In this document: one piece after another, positions 38,990 through 47,868 of the stretch
Position numbering within the stretch: the stretch's first letter is position 1
How the letters are laid out: the number at the start of each line of letters is the position of its first letter
NCBI GenBank assembly: GCA_001464055.1
Contig: LNET01000100.1
Location: 62,001-126,000 of the forward strand
Source: Burkholderiales bacterium Ga0077543
GTDB taxonomy: Bacteria > Pseudomonadota > Gammaproteobacteria > Burkholderiales > Burkholderiaceae_C
Length of the DNA: 64,000 nucleotides
Direction of reading: 5' to 3'
The notes under the pieces: generated by a model
Database searches by the model: none
Seen by the model: only the letters and a program-made list of their open reading frames with translations
Told to the model about the DNA's origin: nothing
Position numbers and translations under genes: made by a program

Positions 38990-40357
38990 TCAATGCAGCT
39001 TGACCCTGGGCTCGGTACTTCGCGTGAGCAGGCGCGATGCCGAGCCCAGCGCCGTTTTCCACCAGCCGTGCAAAGCCACCTGGTGCATCTTGTAAAGCGA
39101 CAGGTACATCGTGCGCGCGAACAGACCTTCGACCCAGAGGTTCCCGCCCACCAGCGCGCCCATCAGGTTGCCCACCGTGCTGTATTCGCCCAGCGACACC
39201 AGCGAACCGAAGTCGCGGTAGCGCCAGGGTTTCGGAGGCTGGCCGTGGATGCGTGCGCGCAACTGCCTGACCAGGTGCGAGGCCTGCTGGTGCGCGGCCT
39301 GGGCCCGCGGTGGCACATTGCCCTGCTGGCCCAGCCAGGGCGCCGCAGCGCAATCGCCGATGGCAAAGACATCCGGGTCGGCAGGCGTCTGCAGGGTCGG
39401 CAGCACGACGAGCTGGTTGATCTTGTTGGTTTCCAGCCCCAGCGTCGTCAGGAACTCGGGGGCCTTCACGCCTGCGGCCCAGACCACCAGTTCCGCCGGC
39501 AGCAATTCGCCGTCGGCCAGCTGCACGCCTTCGGCAGTGACAGCCGTGACACGTGAACCGGTGCGCACCTGCACACCCAGCCCGCGCAGCAGTTCGGTGG
39601 CCGATGCAGAAATGCGCTCGGGCAGCGCCGGAAGGATGCGCGGTCCGGCTTCGATCAGGTTCAGCCGGATGTCGCGCTCGGGGTCGATCTTTTCCAGGTT
39701 GTAGCTGACCAGGGTGCGCGTGGCCTTGTGCAGCTCGGCTGCCAGTTCCACGCCGGTGGCACCGGCACCGATGATGGCCACCTGAAGCTGGCGCGGGCTC
39801 AGCGGCGTGGCCTGCATGTGCGCACGCAGGCAGGCATTGACCAGACGGCGGTGGAAGCGCTGGGCGTCGGCGGGAGTTTCCAGCGCAATGGCGTGCTCGG
39901 CCACGCCAGGCGTGCCGAAGTCGTTGGTCTTGCTGCCCACGGCCATCACCAGCGTGTCGTAGCCGCGCGTGTAGCCCGGGGTCACGACGACGCCGTCCTC
40001 GTCGATCACCGGGCCCACCAGCACCAGGCGCCTGGCCCGGTCCAGGCCGATCATCTCGCCCACGCGATAGCGAAAGCCATGCCAGTGGCTCTGTGCCAGG
40101 TAGTCGGTGGCATGCACGTGCAGGTCCATGCTGCCGGCGGCGATCTCGTGCAGGTGCGGCTTCCAGAAGTGCGAGCGCGCCCGTTCGATCAAGGTGACAT
40201 GCGCCAGCCCTTTCTTGCCCAGCGTGTCACCCAGCCGCGTGGCCAGCTCCAGGCCGCCAGCGCCGCCGCCGACGATGACGATGCGGTGCGGGCCCGGAGC
40301 AGGGGCCGCGCCGGCGCCGGCGCCGGCGGGTCGTTCGGAGCGATCGTTCAAGTCCAT
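38990..40357 (-). CDS. ndh: Type II NADH dehydrogenase (NDH-2)
   Basis: 455 residues from ATG 40357, preceded by AGGACC. Two dinucleotide-binding motifs are visible: FAD site IVIVGGGAGGLELATRLG and NADH site VAIIGAGATGVELAAELH. VFAIGDCAAAP is the second FAD motif. The C-terminal region (LFARTMYLSLYKMHQVALHGWW) is amphipathic and should anchor it to the inner face of the membrane. It oxidises NADH and reduces quinone without pumping protons. Divergent from the amidohydrolase gene. Confidence 0.92.
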   Translation of the reverse strand: MDLNDRSERPAGAGAGAAPAPGPHRIVIVGGGAGGLELATRLGDTLGKKGLAHVTLIERARSHFWKPHLHEIAAGSMDLHVHATDYLAQSHWHGFRYRVGEMIGLDRARRLVLVGPVIDEDGVVVTPGYTRGYDTLVMAVGSKTNDFGTPGVAEHAIALETPADAQRFHRRLVNACLRAHMQATPLSPRQLQVAIIGAGATGVELAAELHKATRTLVSYNLEKIDPERDIRLNLIEAGPRILPALPERISASATELLRGLGVQVRTGSRVTAVTAEGVQLADGELLPAELVVWAAGVKAPEFLTTLGLETNKINQLVVLPTLQTPADPDVFAIGDCAAAPWLGQQGNVPPRAQAAHQQASHLVRQLRARIHGQPPKPWRYRDFGSLVSLGEYSTVGNLMGALVGGNLWVEGLFARTMYLSLYKMHQVALHGWWKTALGSASRLLTRSTEPRVKLH

Positions 40358-40456
40358 GCAGGGTCCTATGCAAGGGCCAGGCCCATTGTCCCAAGCCGCT
40401 GCAAGGCTACAGTCGCTGGCCTCACCGGCCCCTGGCCGAACACGAAAGTCTTCCGC

Positions 40457-43400
40457 ATGCACGCCTCTCGTCGAAACGCCCGTCTGCGCCGCCAGTTGCT
40501 GGGCCTGTGCTTCGCGCTGGGGTGGATGCAGCCACTGGCCGCGCAGACCAGCGCCGAGCGCGAACAGGGCCTGCGCGACAACACCCCGCGCTGGCACGCC
40601 CTGACCGGAGCCACGCTGGTGCTGGGACCGGGCCAGGTGGTGAATCAAGGCACGCTGTTGCTGCGCGACGGCATCATCGTCGCGGCGGGCGAAAACGTGC
40701 CGGTGCCCGCTGGCGCCCGCGTCTGGCCTCTGGCCGGCCGCACCGTCTACGCCGGCTTCATCGACCTTTCCAGCGACCTGGCCGTCCCCGCAGCGCTGCG
40801 CCCGGGGCCGCCCGGGCGGCCGATGTTCGGCCCGGGCAGCGAACTGCCGCCCAGCACGGCACCCCGCGCCGAGCAGCGGCCGATGGCGGCTCGCGCCATG
40901 GCCGCGCGCAACCGCTCGGTGCGGGCCGAGCAGGACGTGGCGCAGCAGCTGGTCTGGAAAGCCGAAGACACCCGACTGGCGCGCGAACTCGGCTTCACCG
41001 CGGTGCTGGCCGCGCCCATGGCCGGCGTGTTCCGCGGCCAGAGCGCCCTGCTGGCCACGCAACCGGCCAGCGAAGCCAAGACCGCCGTCATCAGCCTGCG
41101 CGTGGCCCAGCACATGAGCTTCGAGACCGCGAACGAAGGCAACACCTACCCGACGTCATTGATGGGTGCCGTGGCGCTGGCGCGCCAGACCCTGCTGGAC
41201 GCCCGCTGGCACGGCCAGGCCGACCCAGGTGATAAGGCCGGCAGCAGCACCGCAGCCAGTGAACGCCTGCAGCCCAACGCTTCGCTGGCGGCGCTGGCGC
41301 CCGTGTTGGCCGGCACGCAGGCCGTGATGCTGGTCGCCACCGATGAACAGGACTACGGCCGCATTGCACGGCTGCGTGACGAATTCAAGCTGCGGGCCAT
41401 CGTCCAGGGCAACGGTCACGAATACCGGCGCGCTGCCGAACTGGCCACGGCGCGCCTGCCCGTGGTCGTGCCACTGAACTATCCGCCCGCGCCCGATCTG
41501 GCCGACCCCGACAGCGCGTTGGACGTCTCGCTTTCGACATTGCAGCACTGGGAACAGGCGCCGTCGAACCTGGCGTTGCTGCAGCGCGCGGGTGTGCCGT
41601 TCGCCGTCACCGCCGCCGGCCTGCGCGAGCCGGCGCGCGAGTTCTGGCCACGCCTGCGCCAGGCCGTGCGCCGCGGCTTGCCGGCCGAACAGGCCCTGGC
41701 CGCGCTGACCACCACGCCCGCCGCGCTGATTGGCGAAGACCGGCGCCTGGGCCGCCTGGCACCGGGCCTGCTGGCCCACGTGGTGGTGGCCAGCGGCGAC
41801 CTCTTCAGGCAGGACGACGCGGTGGTGGAGATGACCTTCGTCGACGGCCAGCCCCTGCCCACCGAGGCCGCCGCCCGGCCCGACCTGCGCGGCAGCTGGG
41901 CTGTCGACGGCAGTTCAGAACACCTGCAGATCGGCGGCACGCGCAGCGCCCCGCGCTGGGAAGGCAGCGGCGGACCCTGCGAACTGCAGCCCCGCGGCGA
42001 TGGCGACTGGGTGTTGCGCCTGCCTTGCAGCGGTGGCGCCGACGCCGCCAGCCAGCGCGTGCTGCTGGCCACGCAGCGCGGCGAACGCTGGGCCGGTACG
42101 GTGCAGATGGGCAACGGGCCGCTGCAGGCCTGGTCAGCGCAGCGCGTGGCCGCGGCCGCCGCAACGCCCGAAACCACGCCGGCTGCATCAGGCGATTCGG
42201 CTGTTCGCACTGCGGCCGCCGCCGACGCCGCGGTGTCCGCCCCTGGCCCGCGCTATCCGGCCGGCGCGCTGGGCATCACACCGCCGGAGCAGCCGGCCTG
42301 GCTGCTGCTGCGCAACGCCACGGTCTGGACCCAGGGCCCGGCAGGCACCCTGAGCGCTGCCGACCTGCTGGTGCAGCGCGGCCGGATCCTTGCCGTGGGC
42401 CGCAACCTGGCCGCGCCGGCCGGCGCGCAGGTGATCGACGCCGGCGGCAAGCACATCAGCCCGGGGCTGATCGACGCACATTCGCACATCGCCATGTCGC
42501 GCGGCATCAACGAATTCAGCCACTCCGTCACCGCCGAGGTGCGCGTGGCCGACGCCCTGGACGCCACCGACATCGCGCTGTACCGCCAGCTTGCCGGCGG
42601 CCTGACCACCAGCCACCTGCTGCACGGTTCGGCCAACACCATCGGCGGGCAGAGCCAGCTCATCAAGCTGCGCTGGGGCAGCGGCGCCGCGGGCCTGTTG
42701 TTCGAAGGTGCCAAGCCGACGATCAAGTTCGCGCTGGGCGAAAACGTCAAGCAGTCGAACCGGCCCACGCCCGGCACGCGCTACCCGGCCACGCGCATGG
42801 GCGTCGAACAGGTGCTGCGCGACAGCTTCGCTGCCGCCGCCGAATACGCCGCGGCCTGGCGCGACTGGCGCAGCAAGCCGCGCGGCCGCATCGAACCGCG
42901 CCGCGACCTGCAGCTCGAGGCGCTGGTGGAAGTGCTGGACCGCCGGCGCAGCATCCACATCCATTCCTACCGCGCCGACGAGATCCTGATGTTCGCGCGG
43001 CTGGCGGCCGAACTGAAGCTGGAAGTGGCGGCCTTCCAGCACGTGCTGGAAGGCTACAAGGTGGCCGACGCCATGGCCGCCATCGGCGCCGGCGCCTCGA
43101 CCTTCTCCGACTGGTGGGCCTACAAGATGGAAGTGGTGGACGGCGTGCCCGCCAACGCCGCGATGATGCAGCGCGCCGGCGTGCTGACCAGCCTGAACAG
43201 CGACGACGCCGAGCTCGGCCGGCGCCTGAACACCGAAGCCGCGAAGGCCGTCAGGCATGGCGGTCTGACGGACGTCGAAGCCCTGGCGCTGGTGACCATC
43301 AACCCCGCACGCCAGTTGCGCGTGGACGCGCGCGTCGGTTCGCTGGAACCCGGCAAGGACGCCGACTTCGTGGTCTGGAACGGCCCGCCGCTGTCGACCT

Positions 43401-43741
43401 ACAGCCGCGCCGAGCAGACCTGGATCGAGGGCCGCCGTTACTTCGACATCGACAGTGACCGCCGCCTGCGCGAAGCCGATGCCGCAGAACGCAACCGCCT
43501 CGTCACCGCCGCGCTGCGCGCCCCGCGGCCGCAGGCGGGCAGCCGGCCGCGTGGCGACACGCAGGGTGCGCGGCCTGGGCCTGGGCCTGCAGAAGACACG
43601 GTCGACGCAGACATCGGCCAGGCCATGGCCGGCGACCTGGGCCAACTGCGCTGGCGCATGCTGCTCGACCAGGCCCGCGCCTTCCGCCACGCCTACGACG
43701 GCCAGGCCGCCTGGCACGAATGCACCGAGGACGCCCGATGA
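40457..43741 (+). CDS. Secreted protein with two tandem amidohydrolase domains, first one degenerate
   Basis: 1094 residues from ATG 40457 with a signal peptide (RRQLLGLCFALGWMQPLAAQ). Domain 1 (about 40-480) has the overall layout of imidazolonepropionase-like amidohydrolases. Where the metal-binding HxH should follow GFID (about 100-108) it has LSSDL, so it is unlikely to bind metal. A beta-rich linker leads to domain 2 (about 605-1020), which keeps HSH (675-677), HIHSY, QHVLEGYK and LNSDDAE and should be an active metal hydrolase. It overlaps the next gene by 4 bases. Substrate is unknown; a periplasmic peptidase or cyclic-amide role is possible. Confidence 0.85.
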   Translation: MHASRRNARLRRQLLGLCFALGWMQPLAAQTSAEREQGLRDNTPRWHALTGATLVLGPGQVVNQGTLLLRDGIIVAAGENVPVPAGARVWPLAGRTVYAGFIDLSSDLAVPAALRPGPPGRPMFGPGSELPPSTAPRAEQRPMAARAMAARNRSVRAEQDVAQQLVWKAEDTRLARELGFTAVLAAPMAGVFRGQSALLATQPASEAKTAVISLRVAQHMSFETANEGNTYPTSLMGAVALARQTLLDARWHGQADPGDKAGSSTAASERLQPNASLAALAPVLAGTQAVMLVATDEQDYGRIARLRDEFKLRAIVQGNGHEYRRAAELATARLPVVVPLNYPPAPDLADPDSALDVSLSTLQHWEQAPSNLALLQRAGVPFAVTAAGLREPAREFWPRLRQAVRRGLPAEQALAALTTTPAALIGEDRRLGRLAPGLLAHVVVASGDLFRQDDAVVEMTFVDGQPLPTEAAARPDLRGSWAVDGSSEHLQIGGTRSAPRWEGSGGPCELQPRGDGDWVLRLPCSGGADAASQRVLLATQRGERWAGTVQMGNGPLQAWSAQRVAAAAATPETTPAASGDSAVRTAAAADAAVSAPGPRYPAGALGITPPEQPAWLLLRNATVWTQGPAGTLSAADLLVQRGRILAVGRNLAAPAGAQVIDAGGKHISPGLIDAHSHIAMSRGINEFSHSVTAEVRVADALDATDIALYRQLAGGLTTSHLLHGSANTIGGQSQLIKLRWGSGAAGLLFEGAKPTIKFALGENVKQSNRPTPGTRYPATRMGVEQVLRDSFAAAAEYAAAWRDWRSKPRGRIEPRRDLQLEALVEVLDRRRSIHIHSYRADEILMFARLAAELKLEVAAFQHVLEGYKVADAMAAIGAGASTFSDWWAYKMEVVDGVPANAAMMQRAGVLTSLNSDDAELGRRLNTEAAKAVRHGGLTDVEALALVTINPARQLRVDARVGSLEPGKDADFVVWNGPPLSTYSRAEQTWIEGRRYFDIDSDRRLREADAAERNRLVTAALRAPRPQAGSRPRGDTQGARPGPGPAEDTVDADIGQAMAGDLGQLRWRMLLDQARAFRHAYDGQAAWHECTEDAR

Positions 43742-45141
43742 GCCGCCGCCAACTGCCGACCGCGCCACGAAGCGCCCTTCGCCTGCGCCGCCTGCTGCGC
43801 ACGGGGGCCGCGCTGGCGGCCGTGTGCATCATCACCGCGCCGGGGCTCGCCACCGCGGCCACCGCGGTGCCGCCGCCAGCGCAGCGCACGCCGCTGCTCG
43901 TCACCAACGCCAGCTTCCACACCGTCAGCGGCCCGGTCATCGCCAATGGCCGTATGCTGGTCGAAGGCGGGCGCATCGTCGCCATTGCCGGGCCGGGCGA
44001 GGCGCTGCCCGCGGCCAGCAGCCCACCGCAGGTGCTGGACCTGGGCGGCCGCCATGTGTACCCGGGCTTCGTTGCGGCCAACACCGCGCTCGGGCTGGTC
44101 GAGGTGCAGTCGGTGCGTGCCACCGTCGACCTGGCCGAAGCCGGTGCGCTGAACCCCAACGCCCGCGCCCTGGTGGCCGTCAACGCCGACAGCGAACTGC
44201 TGCCGGTGGCCCGCAGCAACGGCGTGCTGGCCGCGCTGGCGGTGCCCGAGACCGCGCGCGGTGGTGGCATTGCCGGCACCTCGGCCCTACTGCAGATGGA
44301 CGGCTGGACCTGGGAAGACATGGCGCTGCAAGGCGCCGCGGCGCTGCACGTGGTGCTGCCCTCGATGCGCCTGAACAGCGACCTGCTGCGCCCGCCGCTG
44401 GACGCGCTGGCCGGCGAACTGCGCAAGGCCACCGCCGCCAGGCTGCGCGAGATCGACGACGCCTTCGACGCCGCGCAGGCCTACCGCCGCGCCCGCGCCT
44501 CCGAACCCGGCCTGCCGCAGGACAGCCGCTGGCAGGCGATGCTGCCGGTGCTGGACGGCACCCGGCCGCTGTTCGTGCATGCCCAGGAACTGGCGCAGAT
44601 CCGCCATGCGCTGGCGCTGGCCGAACGGCATGCGCTGAAGCTGGTGATCGTGGGCGGCGCCGACGCCTGGCGCCTGGCCGAACTGCTGCGCGCCCGCCAG
44701 GTGCCGGTGATCATCTCCAGCGTGCACGGCCTGCCGCTGCGGCGCGACGACGATGTCGACGCGCGCTTCACGCTGGCGGCGAAACTGGCCCGGGCCGGTG
44801 TCAGCTTCGCCATCGCCCGCGCCGGCGGGCCCTTCGCCGCGGCGCACGAACGCAACCTGCCCTACGAAGCCGCCAGCGCCGCCGCGCACGGCCTGCCGCG
44901 CGACGAAGCTCTGAAGGCCATCACGCTGTACCCGGCGCAGATCCTGGGCGTGGCCGACCGGCTGGGTGCGCTGGCGCCGGGCCGGCTGGCCAGTTTCATC
45001 GTCACCGACGGCGACCCGCTGGAGACCGCCACCCAGGTGCAGCGCATCTTCATCCAGGGCCGCGAGGTCGATGTCGGCAACCGCCAGACGCGGCTGCAGG
45101 ACAAGTACCAGCAAAAGTACGAGCAGCTGAAGGCACGCTGA
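43738..45141 (+). CDS. Secreted amidohydrolase-like protein lacking the HxH metal motif
   Basis: 467 residues from ATG 43738, overlapping the stop of the tandem-domain protein. A signal peptide is visible (RTGAALAAVCIITAPGLATA). The fold markers of an amidohydrolase are present (LLVTNASFHTVSGPVIANG, VLDLGGRHVYPGFV, LGALAPGRLASFIVTDGDPL). The residues after PGF are VAANTAL instead of IDxHxH. It is probably a catalytically dead partner of the active domain encoded upstream, perhaps forming a complex in the periplasm. Confidence 0.85.
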   Translation: MSRRQLPTAPRSALRLRRLLRTGAALAAVCIITAPGLATAATAVPPPAQRTPLLVTNASFHTVSGPVIANGRMLVEGGRIVAIAGPGEALPAASSPPQVLDLGGRHVYPGFVAANTALGLVEVQSVRATVDLAEAGALNPNARALVAVNADSELLPVARSNGVLAALAVPETARGGGIAGTSALLQMDGWTWEDMALQGAAALHVVLPSMRLNSDLLRPPLDALAGELRKATAARLREIDDAFDAAQAYRRARASEPGLPQDSRWQAMLPVLDGTRPLFVHAQELAQIRHALALAERHALKLVIVGGADAWRLAELLRARQVPVIISSVHGLPLRRDDDVDARFTLAAKLARAGVSFAIARAGGPFAAAHERNLPYEAASAAAHGLPRDEALKAITLYPAQILGVADRLGALAPGRLASFIVTDGDPLETATQVQRIFIQGREVDVGNRQTRLQDKYQQKYEQLKAR

Positions 45142-45204
45142 GATTCGATGCCGGCCCGCGCTGGGGTCGGGGGAGCGCGCACACCTTCAGCACGCGCCCG
45201 GTCT

Positions 45205-45834
45205 TCAGATCCAGCGCATGTTGAAGTGATTGGTCGTGAACCACTCCCGGTGGTAGCGAGCAGCAGAATAGCCGCTGCGCTTGACCAGCGGCATACCAAG
45301 GAACTTCTTCTGGTCCTTCACCTGCAATGTGTTGGGCGCCACCTTGCGGGTACAAACGACCTTGTGCCCCAGCCCCTGCGCCCATGTGATCTCGCCGTGG
45401 TAGGCAGCGATCTTCACCTTGCCGTAGCCGTTCCAGATCAGTGCCGCCAGCAACATGCCTCCGAAACAGGCTTTGGTCTTGTCACTGGAGCCCGGAACGA
45501 GCTTGCGGTCGGCCGCCGTGCACATGTAGAGCTTGATGATCAGCGGAACGGTCTTGTCGATCTCTCCCCAGGCATCATAGGGCGCCTGCTTTCCGGCAAT
45601 CGCTTTGGCCAGCCAGTTGTAGTCGACTTCGTAGTGGGTGCCATCGGCTGCGGTGCCCGACATGGTCGTCGGGTCGCCACCGTCGCCATGCCCCGCGATC
45701 AGCAGTTCGTCGCCTTTCTTGAACTGCCCCCAGCTCGTGATCATCTGGCAGTCGGGGCGATTGGCCGCATAGTCCTGACACTGATTCTCGTGCTGGACAT
45801 CGAGACACGGGTTCCAAAGCCACTTCGTTGGCAT
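45205..45834 (-). CDS. Orphan protein with clan CD cysteine-peptidase-like His/Cys pattern
   Basis: 209 residues from ATG 45834, with a strong AGGAG seven bases upstream. A hydrophobic strand ends in His-Gly (DELLIAGHGDGG, His49), and 56 residues later another strand ends in Cys (PLIIKLYMCTAAD, Cys105). It is followed by a helix (FGGMLLAALIWNGYG) and a strand, KVKIAAYHGEIT. This is the layout of caspase/C80-type clan CD peptidases. No signal peptide is seen. Six or more other cysteines are present. A hand count over 45241-45540 gives about 61 % GC, against about 75 % in the adjacent gene, suggesting transfer. A toxin or effector role is only inference; no immunity-like neighbour was recognised. 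Confidence 0.55.
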   Translation of the reverse strand: MPTKWLWNPCLDVQHENQCQDYAANRPDCQMITSWGQFKKGDELLIAGHGDGGDPTTMSGTAADGTHYEVDYNWLAKAIAGKQAPYDAWGEIDKTVPLIIKLYMCTAADRKLVPGSSDKTKACFGGMLLAALIWNGYGKVKIAAYHGEITWAQGLGHKVVCTRKVAPNTLQVKDQKKFLGMPLVKRSGYSAARYHREWFTTNHFNMRWI

Positions 45835-46030
45835 AGCTCAACTCCTGCTGACAGCCGCAGCTCACGCGTCGGGACGAGGTGATACGGCGATCGGATCTGC
45901 GAACGACCGCAGCCCTTGCTGTTCGCCACAGGTTATCACTCAGCGCAGGCGCAGCCTAGGAACTTGCGCGGCTGACATCGACGCCCGCGTAAGGGGCCCC
46001 TGGCGCCGGCATACGTGGGCTGGGCAGCCC

Positions 46031-46777
46031 CTAGGGCAGGCCGAAACCCAGGCGCTGGAATTCAACCCGTGCCACGTCGCTGCGCAGGTGGGCCACGAAT
46101 TCGGCGGCCATCGCCGCCTGGGTGCTGCCGATGATGACGTTGGCCTGGTAACGGATCGGCGTGGTCGTGGGCAAGGTCTCGACCACCCGCACCCGGCCGG
46201 CCGGCGCCGCCGCGGCACTGGTGCTGTAGACAAAGCCGGCCTCGACATCGGCGTCGGCCACCAGCTTCAGCACCGCCGTCTCGTCGTCGGCAAAAACCAC
46301 CTTGCGCTGGACCGAAGGCCACAGGCGCTGGGCGTTGATGGCTTCCCGCGCGTAACGCCCGGCAGGCACGCTGGCCTGGCGGCCCATGGCGATGCGCACG
46401 ACTTCAGGGCGGGCCAGGTCGGAGAGCCGGCGTACCGGCAGGTTCAGGCTGACAGGCACCACCAGCACCAGGGTGTTGGCGGCGAAGGCGCTGCGCAGGT
46501 CGGGCACCAGCAGCTTTCGCTGCACGCCCAGGGCCACGGTTTCGGCGTCGGTGCCGGCCAGCACGTCGGCGCGGGTGTCGCGGGCCACCTGTTCCAGCAA
46601 GGCACCGGCAGCCCCGGTGATCAGCGTCACGCGCACCCCCGGGCGGCTGGCCTCGAAGCTGCGTGCCACGGCCGGCATGGCTGCGGCCAGGCTGCTGTCC
46701 ACCGCCACCACGAGCGTCTGCGCCAGTGCGGGCAGGGCCAGCAGCAGCGCGCCGATCAGGAACAGGATTCTCTTCAT
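46031..46777 (-). CDS. modA: Molybdate ABC transporter substrate-binding-like protein (ModA family)
   Basis: 248 residues with a signal peptide (RILFLIGALLLALPALAQ) and the ModA fold: VVAVDSSLAAAMPAVARSFEASRPGVRVTLITGAAGALLEQV, the VLAGTDAETVALG segment and VFADDETAVLKLVADADVEAGFVYSTSA. The ATG overlaps the stop of the DUF6352-type gene. No modB or modC adjoins it. Placement at the end of a molybdenum-hydroxylase operon suggests supply of molybdate for its cofactor. Confidence 0.85.
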   Translation of the reverse strand: MKRILFLIGALLLALPALAQTLVVAVDSSLAAAMPAVARSFEASRPGVRVTLITGAAGALLEQVARDTRADVLAGTDAETVALGVQRKLLVPDLRSAFAANTLVLVVPVSLNLPVRRLSDLARPEVVRIAMGRQASVPAGRYAREAINAQRLWPSVQRKVVFADDETAVLKLVADADVEAGFVYSTSAAAAPAGRVRVVETLPTTTPIRYQANVIIGSTQAAMAAEFVAHLRSDVARVEFQRLGFGLP

Positions 46778-47868
46778 GAGGGATCGCGAAGCGGCAGGTT
46801 GATGAGCAGGTTCTGCGGCTTGCAGCGCAGCACGCCGTCGGCCGCATGGGCCAGGCCCAGGTAGACCGGGCGGCCGGCGACGTCTGACCGCATGTCGGCC
46901 GGGTCGGAGAACTCCAGGCGGAAAAGACCGAGGAGACGACGCTGGCGTTCAGACTCGACCTCGGCGCCCTGGTACAGGTCGTTCAGCAAGGCGCTGCTGT
47001 CGACGTCCAGACCGATGTGCCAGCGCCAGTGTTCGTCGTCGATGCGCGGCACGGGCGTGATGTGCACGGTCACGCCCAGCAACTGCAGCACCCAGCGTTC
47101 GAGCACGCGGGCCAGCGCCGGCAAGCCGCTGCGGCCGTTCTTCAGCGTGAATTGCAGGCCGTGACCCAGTTCCTGGGTGATCTCGGGCGACAGGTCCAGC
47201 AGCAGCGGGTGGTGGCCGCGTGCTGCCGCGTTCCAGTAGCGCGCGGCGGTGTCGGGGCCCAGCACGGCCACGTCCAGCGCCTTGGGCTGCACCTGGGCCT
47301 GCATCAGCAACTGGCCCAGTTCGCCCAGGCCGGCCGTGCGGTGCAGCAAGTCCAGGGTGTCGCGGTCACCGGCGAGCACGCGGCCCGACTGCACGCTGAT
47401 GCGCTGCGGGCGGAACAGCAGTTCGCCAGCGCGAGCCTCGAACACGTCGGGATCTCCCGGCCGGTCGCCGTCTTCGAGCAGCCCGCGCACGATGGCCTGG
47501 GCCAGCAGGTCGACGAACAGCGGCGGGATGTCGATCGGGCCATCGCCCCTGAACAGCCCCAGGTAGGCCGCCTGCAGGCTGCCCGCGGCCAACAGGCGCT
47601 GGCGAAAGCGCAGGAACACGCGGTAGTTGTCCTGGGCGTCGACGTCCTTCAGCCGCGCCAGGCGTTCTGGGGTGACTTCACGCTGCGGCGCTTCACACAG
47701 CGCGGCATGCAGGGCGCGTTCGGAGTCGCAGCTCTCGGCCATCGGGGCCAGTTCCTGGCGTTGCAGGAACTGGCGCAGGTAGTCGTCGCTGGGGCGCAGC
47801 AGGCCGTCACGCTCGCGGTGCAGCGTGGCCCAGCCGCATTCCGGCCAGAAGTCGTCGGTTCCAGCCAT
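46774..47868 (-). CDS. DUF6352-type protein linked to the molybdenum hydroxylase
   Basis: 364 residues from ATG 47868, sharing bases with the stop of the molybdenum-subunit gene. It begins AGTDDFWPECGWATLHRERDGLL, with ELAPMAESCDSERALHAAL and LFVDLLAQAIVRGLLEDGDRPGDPD, which I associate with the DUF6352 family. No signal peptide or membrane helix is seen. Function is unknown; enclosure between the hydroxylase and modA suggests maturation or a dedicated accessory role. Confidence 0.65.
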   Translation of the reverse strand: MAGTDDFWPECGWATLHRERDGLLRPSDDYLRQFLQRQELAPMAESCDSERALHAALCEAPQREVTPERLARLKDVDAQDNYRVFLRFRQRLLAAGSLQAAYLGLFRGDGPIDIPPLFVDLLAQAIVRGLLEDGDRPGDPDVFEARAGELLFRPQRISVQSGRVLAGDRDTLDLLHRTAGLGELGQLLMQAQVQPKALDVAVLGPDTAARYWNAAARGHHPLLLDLSPEITQELGHGLQFTLKNGRSGLPALARVLERWVLQLLGVTVHITPVPRIDDEHWRWHIGLDVDSSALLNDLYQGAEVESERQRRLLGLFRLEFSDPADMRSDVAGRPVYLGLAHAADGVLRCKPQNLLINLPLRDPS

